NCBI GenBank assembly: GCA_963920705.1
Contig: OY987237.1
Location: 10,322,601-10,386,600 of the forward strand
Origin: Odiellus spinosus
Lineage: Eukaryota; Arthropoda; Arachnida; Opiliones; Phalangiidae
Direction of reading: 5' to 3'
Length of the DNA stretch: 64,000 nucleotides
The position numbers were made by a program, and so were the translations under genes. Of the stretch, positions 34,901 to 43,557 are shown one piece after another (positions within the stretch are counted from its first letter, which is position 1; the number at the start of each line of letters is the position of its first letter). The notes beneath the pieces are model-generated. The model had not been told where the DNA came from. It did not search any database and worked only from the letters and a program-made list of their open reading frames with translations.

Positions 34901-37381
34901 GACGGCAAAGAAACCCCGGAGGGGATTAAAATATTAGGCTTAAAATGGAACCCTAATTCAGATACATACACTTTTGATTTATCGAAACTCGTGGAGATTT
35001 TTCAAAATATTAAACCTACAAAACGTTGCGTAATCAGTGCGGTTGCTCAAATCTTCGACCCATTAGGTATTTTGTCGCCATTTACGATCAGGGCCAAAAT
35101 ATTATTTCAGAAGTTATGGATAGCTAAAGTAAGCTGGGACGAAACTTTAAAACCAGAATTAGCAGAGGAATTCCTTAATTGGTGTGGAGAATTGCCCAAT
35201 TTAAGAAACATTAGTTTGCCAAAGCACTATTTTGATGGGCAAGAAGATATCGAAGAATTAGAATTACACTGTTTTACAGACGCTAGTCAGAATGCGTATG
35301 CTGTCGTTATTTACGTTAGATATATTACGAAATCGAAAACAATAGGCGTAGCATTAGTTACGTCAAAAGCAAGAGTAGCGCCTCTAAAACTATTAGGAAC
35401 AGACCCAAGCGCAACAGACCCAGAATTATCTGTACCCCGGTTAGAACTCATGGGATGCAATTTAGGAGCACGATTAGTAAACTACGTAAGAGATACTTTC
35501 AAGGAAAAATTAGTTAGGACATACATGTGGACTGATTCCACTATCGCCCTCTATTGGATACGGGGGACGACAAATACTTGGAAACCATTTATATCAAATA
35601 GGGTATCAGAAATTCAAAAGCTTACAAAATCAGAAGATTGGCACCACTGCCCAGGGGTAGATAACCCAGCTGATATACCCACCCGCGGAATAAAAGCGGA
35701 AAAATTGCCCACACATACATTATGGTGGGAGGGACCGAGTTGGTTAAGAAAACCCAAATCGGAATGGCCCTTAGATAAATCAAAGGATGAGAAAATAGAC
35801 CACCAGGAGTTAGGAAAGGAGTTAAGAAAAAATATCTTAGTTGTAAATTGCGAAGCTAAGACAGGATTAGATAAGATAATAGATCTACAAAAATACAGCG
35901 AATTGGATAAAACGCTTAGGATTACCGCTTATGTGAAAAGAGCATTTAGGAAAAATAGGAACAAAGGACCAATCACAGCCGACGAAATGGCAAAATCAGA
36001 AATAGATTGGGTAAATTGTATTCAAGAAAAGGATTATGCAATCGAAATAGCCACAATAAGAGCAGGGAAGAATTTAGCACCCTCTAGTAAAATAGCCACA
36101 CTTCACCCACTTTTTAATAATCAGAACCAATTGTGTGTGGGAGGAAGGTTAGAACAATCGGAATTAAGTCAGGAGCAAAAACACCCAATAATTTTGAACT
36201 CCAAACAACGCTTATCACGTTTAATAACAGAGAGAAGCCACCAAAGGGTTATGCACGGGGGAGTGCAAGACACGATAACGCAAGTAAGAGAACGTTATTG
36301 GATTATAGCAGGTCGCCAATTAGCAAAGAAAGTGGTCAAGGGATGTATGAAATGTAGGAAATCAATCAGTAAGGCCGGAAGCGCGTCAACAGCGCCATTA
36401 CCAAAAGATAGGATCGAAGAAGCTCCACCCTTCTCGGTTGTAGGAATAGATTTTGCCGGACCATTATACATCAAAGGACCCCTCTACTATAAGAATAATA
36501 GGAATTTAGACAAGGCTTACATATGCTTGATAACCTGCGCGGTAACAAGAGCCGTACACTTAGAGTTAGTACCGTCATTAACAACGGAAGAATTTATGCT
36601 AGCGTTTAGAAGAATGATAGCTAGACGTGGAATACCACATACCATCTACAGTGATAACGCTAAAACGTTTCAAAGGGCAGACAGAGAATTAGGAAACATT
36701 TGGAAAAAATTAAATGATCAGAAATTATTGGAATATTTTGGAAAAGAAGGAATAAGCTGGAAATTTATTGCCGAGCGAGCTGCGTGGTGGGGAGGTTTTT
36801 ATGAAATTATAGTAAAATCAACAAAAAGAATTTTGAAGAAGGTTTTGGGTTTAGCTACTCTGACATACCCCGAAATGGAAACGATTCTCTTAGAAACCGA
36901 AGCCGCTATCAATTCCCGCCCCCTAACATTTGTCTATAATGACTCTCAAGAACCAATACCGCTTTCGCCTTCGCATTTCTTGTTAGGAAAACGTGTAACT
37001 TCGTTACCACCGCAAACATTCAATCAGACCAATCAAAATATAACTCGGCAACAATTGACTAAGAAATTAAAATACCGTCAACAATTAATAGATAGGCTTT
37101 GGAAAAGATGGCAGGAGGAATATTTACTCCAATTAAGAAATGCCCATCATTCGGAAACACAAAAGGACCATGAATTAGAAATGGGAGATGTAGTTATAGT
37201 GCATCAAGATAAGAAACCAAAGCATGAATGGAAATTAGGACTAATTACAGAAAAAATTATTGGTAGAGATAATAAGATCAGAGCTTGCATGTTAAGATTA
37301 AGCAATGGCAAAATTTTGAGAAGACCCATACAACTCTTGTACCCCTTAGAGATTAAAGAGTCAAAACAAAATAAGGATTAA
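31904..37381 (+). CDS. gag-pol: BEL/Pao Gag-Pol polyprotein (1825 aa)
   Basis: This single frame encodes the capsid-like Gag and all enzymes for reverse transcription and integration. In order: a charged N-terminus; Ser/Gly linker (about 111-131); DUF1759-type Gag (about 136-290); zinc knuckles C387-X2-C-X4-H-X4-C400 and C418-X2-C-X4-H-X4-C431, and a shorter-spaced third at 438-450; aspartic protease with DSG at 515-517; reverse transcriptase with D859 and YVDD at 941-944; RNase H with likely D1126, E1181, D1211 and D1257; integrase zinc finger H1446-X4-H1451-X29-C1481-X2-C1484; integrase core D1516, D1584, E1634; and a DUF5641-like C-terminal segment (about 1758-1815). The ATG has A at -3 and G at +4 and is the first long-frame start after the leader. 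No stop or frameshift separates Gag from Pol, so the products must be released by the encoded protease. Length is normal for the superfamily. Confidence 0.97.
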   Translation: METPEERAKRRETDLNKNKTSRKAVRTMTTRQINEVESLLKATNCGIEDLEDAITILQQKEESLIHYDAKIEDLFDNNTEQENDVLKSQEYREKITLAIRKAGRRVASIKGAATSSSGSTVIGSGSGTSATLTRHAKLPKLTVRKFDGDITQWMSFWNQFSSAVHNQPIDKVEKFTYLESYLEGEAKLALTGMYPSDATYDEAIEILEKRFGQTDLVINTHMNKLLFLEPVSKTSNLKGLRELFNTIDINIRSLKSLKEDVQTCGVVLGPQILESFPEEIRLEYRRKRKSEGKMGWDIAHLVEYLREEIESRESCRALNVKINSEKSGANNSQIKEANEKKPPHHRHTASALTTGVTYQQNNRNRNNYQQNQNFRNQNQNRSENVYCVFCEASTHKTNNCSKFNLDQKRSMVREQGRCYLCLRKNHEVRNCQARFQTCLKCNVKHNYAVCDKNPVNLGLERKEEKGEQNQTINIGVASVSNGDELSQTVLLQSARAIVRNPMHQNTGLEIRCFLDSGAQASFIRQDVSRKLKLPIVGETTVGFNTFMSKEVSEEVRRVRVTLENVEKPEQRVEIVAIEVPYVCNTVTSFKSNEIESFMKIKGWQLADKPTNQIPDSEGMELLIGGDYYWTVASGKTERFGPRIMAIETKLGWAVQGPIDSENRNTLNNCPITIMRVGVVERKADQIIEKFWKLESIGIENEETKGGYLENQEIIEKFNSEIKLENERYHVKFPWKIEKELLPDNLGLATKRGNSLVRRFIRDPMLFEDYKKVIDEQLEKGIVEVVTENSVAPIGTFYLPHQPVKSASATTSLRVVLDGSAHERGNPSLNDCLSAGPNLNPDILLLLLRFRKNKIAFVADIEKAFLQIALSESERDSVRFLWVNAETHENLRENDFRTLRMTRVPFGITSSPLLLALTIKYHIHKVEGADKDVVEILDRDLYVDDLAGGENNLEKAYQTTVGINQLMSGANMRFRKWNTNSPELRKLWGDTRTENSVAMFDGKETPEGIKILGLKWNPNSDTYTFDLSKLVEIFQNIKPTKRCVISAVAQIFDPLGILSPFTIRAKILFQKLWIAKVSWDETLKPELAEEFLNWCGELPNLRNISLPKHYFDGQEDIEELELHCFTDASQNAYAVVIYVRYITKSKTIGVALVTSKARVAPLKLLGTDPSATDPELSVPRLELMGCNLGARLVNYVRDTFKEKLVRTYMWTDSTIALYWIRGTTNTWKPFISNRVSEIQKLTKSEDWHHCPGVDNPADIPTRGIKAEKLPTHTLWWEGPSWLRKPKSEWPLDKSKDEKIDHQELGKELRKNILVVNCEAKTGLDKIIDLQKYSELDKTLRITAYVKRAFRKNRNKGPITADEMAKSEIDWVNCIQEKDYAIEIATIRAGKNLAPSSKIATLHPLFNNQNQLCVGGRLEQSELSQEQKHPIILNSKQRLSRLITERSHQRVMHGGVQDTITQVRERYWIIAGRQLAKKVVKGCMKCRKSISKAGSASTAPLPKDRIEEAPPFSVVGIDFAGPLYIKGPLYYKNNRNLDKAYICLITCAVTRAVHLELVPSLTTEEFMLAFRRMIARRGIPHTIYSDNAKTFQRADRELGNIWKKLNDQKLLEYFGKEGISWKFIAERAAWWGGFYEIIVKSTKRILKKVLGLATLTYPEMETILLETEAAINSRPLTFVYNDSQEPIPLSPSHFLLGKRVTSLPPQTFNQTNQNITRQQLTKKLKYRQQLIDRLWKRWQEEYLLQLRNAHHSETQKDHELEMGDVVIVHQDKKPKHEWKLGLITEKIIGRDNKIRACMLRLSNGKILRRPIQLLYPLEIKESKQNKD

Positions 37382-37566
37382 AATATAATTTTAATAAGTT
37401 AAGGTAAAATTAATAAAAGAATTAACTGTAAGAAAATAAGATTGAGAAAAGGTAAAATTAGGAAGCCATTACGAAAATAAAACGTATTGTTAGGAACCAA
37501 ACCTCACGCGAAATATACTCGTATAAAATTAGTAATACATGACTTAAAGTTGCGTCACGTATTACC
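37382..37566 (+). other. 3' untranslated segment of the retrotransposon, no env
   Basis: Between the gag-pol stop and the polypurine-like tract there are only about 190 AT-rich nucleotides with stops in all frames. This excludes an envelope gene, such as some BEL/Pao lineages carry, at the usual downstream position. Confidence 0.85.
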
Positions 37567-37574
37567 GTGGGGAG
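37567..37574 (+). promoter_or_regulatory. Polypurine-like tract
   Basis: GTGGGGAG directly precedes the 3' LTR, where the plus-strand primer is expected. It is short and interrupted by one T, so the assignment relies on position and G-richness. Confidence 0.65.
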
Positions 37575-38385
37575 TGTGGAATATTTCGCTTAAAAACTAA
37601 AAGTAAGATGAATTAAAATAATATAGGAATTAAAATTAAAAGTAAAACCTAATTAAATAAAACTCAATATGTTATAAGAAGTAAAAATAGACCGAAAACC
37701 CACACCCCATGGAGAATAAAAGCTTGGCTTCCGACCGGATACACCCGGTAAAGATTCAAGGTAAAAGAATGTCCCCTTTTAGAGGATGTGACTAAAAGGG
37801 GGAATGAACAAATTTCGAACGCCGTGAAAGAACGAGAGCTTTCTTTTCTTATCGATAGTAGGCATCTTGAAAAGCTTATTTTGTTTCCGTTCTATCGGAA
37901 AATAGATATATATTGTAACTGTGATATTGTACATAAATACCTTGCAGATTTTGACGGAAGGGGGAAGACCCCTTTCCTGTAATTATCTCTAGGCTTGTGG
38001 GAGCGTTGGTTACCGGAAGGACTCTGTTTCCGGTGACCAGGGTTTCCCATTGGCCGAGGAGAAAACGATGTAAAATAAGATAGCTACGACGGATTCCTTT
38101 AAAAAGGAAGACGATCTAGCAAACTGTATCCATTAAGAATTTAGAACTGGAACCCACTAGGAAGGGTAAAATAAACTTGGACATTTTTACTAAGAAAAAC
38201 TTGTCAATTATTCCGGCACACCCCGGACTTAGAAATTATACCGGCATACCCCGGACTTAGTAACTTTGGATCAAAAGTCGGACTTAGGAACCGAACTTTA
38301 GATAGAATATCATTTTTCAGTCGGTGATATTTTATAACTTAGGAAATTAAGCTCTCCCAGAGTAAGAATTTTGGAAACCACCACA
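37575..38385 (+). repeat. 3' LTR of the BEL/Pao element
   Basis: It is 811 bp long, begins TGTGGAATATTT and ends ACCACCACA, so it has canonical TG...CA termini. It is identical to the 5' LTR as far as I can read, apart from the penultimate base. It would supply the polyadenylation signal (candidate AATAAA words at 37656-37661 and 37715-37720) and could act as an outward promoter into flanking DNA. It is followed immediately by the CGGTA duplication. Confidence 0.95.
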
Positions 38386-38390
38386 CGGTA
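38386..38390. repeat. BEL/Pao target-site duplication, right
   Basis: CGGTA matches 30964-30968 exactly. The match extends to 6 bp (ACGGTA) only if the last A of the LTR is counted as target. Confidence 0.9.
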
Positions 38391-38960
38391 TAGAGAAAGC
38401 CGAAACTCTGAAAAACCTTCTTCCTCGCCATATAGTCATAAGAATAGCCCATTAAAAAGAAAGCATTGGACGTATAGTTGAGCCGCATCAGTTAAGCGAT
38501 ACAAGGTGATGGCGAGCGAACCCGGTCGCGGCCCGAGAAGAAAACGGATCCTGTCACAGTGATTTAACTGCCCCTTCCGAGGATTAAAGATATAAATTTT
38601 GCGTGAGAAAAAAAAAGCCCACCTTCTCGCCCCGTTGTACCCGATATACTGTTAAGAAAACTATCTTAAGTTTTATACTGGAAGGCCAAAATCCTTAATA
38701 GCTCTTCTCGCACATTCAAAGCTTTTGACAATATAGGTTCCGCTTTTTAAACCGTCGGAAAAGTTTTACAGGGTGATTAGAGCCGCTCGTATTCGTATAT
38801 GGAAAGTGCAACGAAAAAAAGTGCTTCAAAAGAACGACAGAATTATTTCTTCCTAAAGTGAGAGTTAAGTTCAAGTAGTGATTTTCTATCGGTTTCTAAT
38901 CCTTAAAGGAGGGTGACACGTAGCAAAATCAAAAAGTTAGACAGGAAATTGTTTTATATA
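38391..38960. other. Non-coding right flank of the retrotransposon
   Basis: No gene is recognised. TTAAAGGAGGGTGACACG near 38904-38921 resembles a family B left end but has no partner that I could identify. Confidence 0.5.
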
Positions 38961-39095
38961 AATCGGTATGAAACTGGTTCCCGAAGCAGTCTCGATAAAT
39001 CGAATCAAATTGATTCGAGAAAATAAGGGCTTTAGTTCAGATGACTATAGCAAATCGTTTTGAAATCGATTCCAAGGCCTAGTATGAACGCAGCT
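38961..39095 (+). mobile_element. Family E MITE, copy 3 (left part missing)
   Basis: AATCGGTATGAAACTGGTTC, CCCGAAGCAGT, CCAAGGCCTAGTATGAACG and CAGCT follow the order in the other copies, including the right terminus. The left 120 bp or so seen in copies 1 and 2 is absent, so this is a truncated copy. Confidence 0.75.
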
Positions 39096-39784
39096 ATCTT
39101 GTATATGCTGTCTGAGAATTTCGCTATTTTGAAAAGAACCGTTATTATAAGTGGTATAAGTCGGCTCGCACACCTTGTTAACCACCCTACGAATATTACG
39201 ACCTATAAAATCTAAGGTTTTATTTTTTTATTTCAAGAGGGGACATTGGGGTGCCTTGAAAACAACGTTAGGAAAGTGAAATTTAGAGTCGCGATATTAA
39301 AAATAAATTTAAACTACAAGGATGCACGATACGACGGGACTATAATGTTTTTTTGTTTTGTTTTTAAGAAGGTAATATTCAATGTTTCAAGTTTATTATC
39401 CTGGTTTCGTGCTAAACGAAATGAATTCGAGAGGGATATGTTTAATACCGCTTCCTGCAACCCCCGGTTACGAGATAAGGACGTTATTTCTCAACCATCC
39501 CAACCTCAGCCTCTTTCATAAGGTATTTCAATTTTATTCGTAGTCATGGTACCAGAATTGGCTGTTAAGAGGGGAGGTTATGCTTGTAAAGGATAGATGT
39601 CTGGTCCCTATCTCCGCAGAAAATTTTGCGTTGTTATAGTTTTGAGTGGAACATATAATTTATTGGGTTTTTAATTAGACTTTTCTCTTAAATTTTTGGG
39701 GCAATGAAGTGACCTTTCAAAAGGGTCATCTGCTATATCCTTTGATTAAAAAGGGTGTCAGCAAAAACGAATGTGACGTTTATT
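39096..39784. other. Non-coding stretch
   Basis: A 91-codon frame at 39246-39521 has no recognisable motif and is probably chance. I see no repeats or RNA genes here. Confidence 0.45.
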
Positions 39785-40360
39785 TTAAAGTCAAGCTGTC
39801 ACCATAATTTTCGAAGAAATGGATTGTTTTTTTAGTTCTATCACACTATTAAAACACCATAATCAAAATTGAGGCGTTCAAAAGAAAATTTAGTATCAAA
39901 ATGTTAATTATATTTAAGTAATTGTTTTTTCGATATGACGTAGTTTATTTCTGGAACTTAATTAGCGATACTACTTTCTGGACCAAGTACTTTTACGAAA
40001 AAGACCACGCGAAATTAACTTTATCACGTCACAGAACCATAGATATATGAAAAATGAACTAGATCCACAACCCTATACCAAAGTCACGCGCCAAAAATGT
40101 CAGGAATAGAAAATATTTTCACGCGCTATGCTTGCCTTTGACTGTACAAATGTCACGCGTGAAATTTGTACAGTCAAAGGCAGGGAAAAAAAGCTTCTAT
40201 AGTAATGAGGTAAATTTAATTTCAAAAATTTTGAAAATATGTAATTTTACTGTTGCAGTAATTTTTATATACAATTAATTATTTTTTTAACGATCCTTCC
40301 GAAAAATGTTACTCAATTTCCATTTGAAGTTAAAGAAAAAACGTGACAGCCTCACTTTAA
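39785..40360. mobile_element. Family B element, copy 3 (576 bp)
   Basis: The ends TTAAAGTCAAGCTGTCACC and, complemented, TTAAAGTGAGGCTGTCACG form an inverted repeat of about 18 bp with three mismatches, and both carry TTAA. The interior includes a 19-bp perfect hairpin at 40133-40182. The left part (39790-39955) has a diverged relative at 49090-49238. No transposase is encoded. Confidence 0.7.
40133..40182. repeat. Perfect 19-bp hairpin with palindromic loop
   Basis: TGCCTTTGACTGTACAAAT (40133-40151) and its exact complement (40164-40182) enclose a 12-nt loop that itself contains the palindrome TCACGCGTGA. A perfect stem inside an otherwise decayed element suggests recent formation, gene conversion between arms, or selection. 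There is no terminator-like U tract. Confidence 0.8.
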
Positions 40361-40686
40361 ATAGATATGCAATTGCTATAAATATGTATATCAAGAGCTC
40401 ATAAAATCAAACAAAGAAAGTCGTCGAATCGTCGCGTGCTGGTCTCTTTCAATTACAACTCCCTTATACGAATACGGTATCTTTAGTACACAAGCGTCAG
40501 AAATCCTGACATTATAATCAAAATTAAAACTTCGAGAAGTATATAAACAGGATGTCACGAATCCTCAAGTTTCGCAAACTAAATAATGTTTAACCAATCA
40601 CGAAAAGGTATAAAAAATATCCAATAAAATGTCAAATACAACACGAAAAATCGAACATTGTGTAACAACTAGATACAAGTATGACT

Positions 40687-41189
40687 TTAAAGGGAGGGTG
40701 ACAAGAACACATTGAATTTAAATATAAAGGGTTAGTGAAATCGTACAACTAGTAATTTCCTATCATTATTCTTAGAAGGAAACTACGAGCTTTAAATAGA
40801 ACAGCCTTTGAATTTATTTTCAGAATCTGCATGCAAAATTACGAATAAAATAAATAATTTCAGAGTTAATGGTAAATTTGGGTCAATCATTTAATTTCAG
40901 ACGTCATTCGAGTTTCATAAAGCTAAACTACGAGCTATAAATGTAACAGGATCCGCATGAAAAATTATAAAATAATATTTTCACAATTTTTGTATGGTTT
41001 TGTTTAAATTTTGAAGTTGAGTTAGGTGTAAATTTCAGCGTTTAGGGTTAATTTGGGTCTATTATTTAATTCCAGACTTCATTGGAGTTTATTAAAGAGC
41101 AAAAATATATACTCTACGCGTAAATGGTTCCTCTAGCCGAATTAGAAAATTCAACTTGAATAATATTATCTCGTTAACCTCCCCTTTAA
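40687..41189. mobile_element. Family B-related element with GGGAGGGTGACA ends (503 bp)
   Basis: The left end TTAAAGGGAGGGTGACAAG and, complemented, the right end TTAAAGGGGAGGTTAACG form an imperfect terminal inverted repeat bounded by TTAA on both sides. Inside lie two imperfect direct repeats (about 40786-40925 and 40927-41096) sharing CTACGAGCT, ATCTGCATG/ATCCGCATG, a TTTGGGTC word and CAGAC.TCATT. There is no coding capacity. Confidence 0.6.
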
Positions 41190-43445
41190 ACCTTCACTGA
41201 GTAAGATAAAAATGCGCTTCTATTGGTAATAAAAGTAATTAAACAAAAAGTAGCAATCATCGTGTCAAATATAGCAAAAAGAGTGAAGGGATTACTAAAA
41301 AATGAACTAGCAGAGATATAGTGGTATCCACAAAACTTTCTTAAAGAGAGGGTGAAGAGAATTTTTTTTACTTTGATTCTGCTTCCAAAAAAATAGACTT
41401 GTTCGCATATTAAAACAATCAAGCAATATAATGGCCTAGAATTAAAATGAAGAGATTCCGACTAAGAAAAGGCGCCCCACCTTTGGATTAATATAATCCA
41501 CTCGACACGCGTTTAAGTTTGAGTGATAAAACTGAGCTTCGCATCATGAAGGATTAGAAGAATCAGGGACACCTATTCCGTACTAAAATTCTGGGAGTTG
41601 AAGAAAATGTTTTTCAAATTTTTTGGAGGAATTTTCAAAACAGTGTTTTTTTTCTTCAAAAATGCCAATTCTCTAAAGCAAATCTAACCTAACATAACAA
41701 AAGCGCCGTTGAAAAATGCTGGTTTTGGAAACTTACCAAATTCAATAGGGAGAGGGGCTACAAGTACATTCCTTTACCCCCTTTATTACCGCGCCATCGA
41801 TACCAACACACATTTCGAGTCAATTAAAGCCCAAATCATATTGCCGCATTATTCTGGTTCTCAGACAAGTATTAAGATACTGATTGACTTAACTGGCGAT
41901 GGTTTATATTATATTCCATATTGAATTGAAAGTACGCCCGAAGCTAGGGTCCCCTTTATGCCGATGATTCGTTTATTTAGAGATAAAGAGGAGCGTAGCT
42001 ATTCGCGGTGCTATCAATTCGAAGTGGAATTGGGTATAACGCGGAGAAACGAGAGAACTTTGCAAAAGGGAAATGTAAAAGCATTAGTCATTCCGTCTAG
42101 CTTAATCTCGGCCTATAATAATTAGCCATATTGGAATGCGACCAAAAATACACGAGTATCACGTCACGCGCGCGACTCCCCCTTAATTAAGGCATAAATA
42201 AAGGGCAATGAGAGCTAACACTGAGAAAGCTTTAGAGCGAGTTATACGAAGCCGAATGACCAGTTAGGTGGAAGAGCACTCCATGGGCGGGTGGTCGCGG
42301 CGAGGTGTTTACCAATTGGGGAATATTGATTAGGGTTAGCTTTCCGAGTCGACATAGATGGGTTCTGAGTAATGCTGGATGCCTATCATTGATTAGCGTT
42401 CATAAGCAGGGGACACTATAACCCTCCCTCATTTCCGCCCCTTTCCCTTTGGTTCCAGTATTCTCGCGCAATCCGGAATCCGGAACCCAAGGTCCCCTAT
42501 CTGTCTTAATTGACAATATGATCTATTTTGGCGCTTCCTCACCACCCTTCCCGGCTCCGATATAGCTTCTCATTTGACCCGTTTACGCCACGTTTCCCCG
42601 CCCGAATTCCTCGCCTACAATATAGCTAGAATGTCCATTGATTCAGATACAATAGAGCAATAAGCGGGAGAATCGGACAAGACTAAAACCTTGACAAAAG
42701 ATATTACGAGTCAACAATCAAGAAACTAGCCTTTTCTATCGATAAAAAGGCCAGTGGTATATGTATTTTCTTGATGGCTGAACTGGTCTTCATTCTGAAC
42801 ACTGAAGTACATTGGAATTATAACGCCTGCCATAGTGTACGTAGCCAGGATTTTATTTGGGAGAAGGGGATTGAAAATCACATGGCTACGGTTTTTGCTC
42901 GAGATCTGAAGTTAAAAATCACGCTCATTTCGTCTTTGCGAGTATTAACTGGCGTTAGCGGTGAACCCCTTGAACAATATAAAAGAAAAGAAAAACACTT
43001 AAAGATTCCCTCAAAATCCGTCCCGTTTTTTCCGGCAAATTGATCACGGAAAAAAGAATTAACGTTTAAGTCGAAGGTAGGAAGAGAATATAAGGCTCTC
43101 GAAGCAGCGCAAAGGCACCACCACGTCTCGATACACAGAACAAGATGGCAAAGTCCAGCGAAGCAAAACCCCTCGAGGCAATTTTAAATGTTTGAAAATT
43201 GAGATTTTGAAATTAATTTGACAAGTTTTTCGTAAATTTTGTGAGATTAGACTTTTCAGAAATTTAAAAATTTGAGTTTTTGAGAAACGACCTTTTTTTA
43301 AGTTGAAAATGTTTTTGTGAGACAATTTATCACTTGGTCTCAGCCTAATTGCTAAAAGCCTCTCAGCTGGAACACTATATAAATCTATTTAAAATGGTAT
43401 ATTACCTTAAAAGATTAAGATGAATAGCAAAGGAACCTAGAGTTT
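41190..43445. other. Non-coding stretch, locally GC-rich
   Basis: No gene is recognised. A 90-codon frame at 42771-43043 and reverse frames at 41186-41422 and 43059-43325 lack motifs. The portion near 42120-42620 is more GC- and CpG-rich than most of the window, but I see no promoter, exon or RNA gene that I can support. A TTAAAGAGAGGGTGAAG word near 41339 resembles a family B tip. Confidence 0.45.
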
Positions 43446-43557
43446 ATAAGCGTCCTCTAACGGAAGTAGTAACAAACAAAACCACGTGACGGTCTCCCTA
43501 TTCTTTATCCACGTTAGTTGTAAAATTTGCCACTGTTTGCCGTTAGTGGACGCTTAT
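43446..43557. mobile_element. Family D short MITE, copy 1 (112 bp)
   Basis: ATAAGCGTCCTCTAACGG and, complemented, ATAAGCGTCCACTAACGG form the terminal inverted repeat, with one mismatch in 18 bp. A second copy begins at 55955. The AT or TTAT at each tip may include the target duplication. It is non-coding. Confidence 0.75.

Larger units (their letters stand above)
30969..38385 (+). mobile_element. Complete BEL/Pao LTR retrotransposon
   Basis: The 7417-bp element consists of an 811-bp 5' LTR, a primer-binding site, a 124-nt leader (31780-31903), one gag-pol frame (31904-37381), a 193-nt 3' segment ending in a G-rich tract, and an 811-bp 3' LTR. It is flanked by a 5-bp CGGTA duplication. The LTRs read identical except at one base of their 3' edge, the frame has no stop or frameshift, and all catalytic motifs are present, so it looks like a recent and structurally complete insertion. 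The order protease, RT, RNase H, integrase with a DUF1759-type gag and DUF5641-like tail places it in BEL/Pao rather than Gypsy or Copia. No env frame follows pol. Confidence 0.97.

Noticed and set aside
36133..36357. 74-codon frame inside pol
   Set aside because: It lies out of frame within the integrase zinc-finger region and is a shadow of gag-pol.
37382..37574. Possible env gene downstream of pol
   Set aside because: Only about 190 nt with stops in all frames lie before the 3' LTR.
30969..38390. Possibility that the two LTRs plus interior are an assembly duplication
   Set aside because: An exact 5-bp target duplication lies outside both LTRs, and the primer and polypurine sites sit at the inner borders, as expected for a true insertion.
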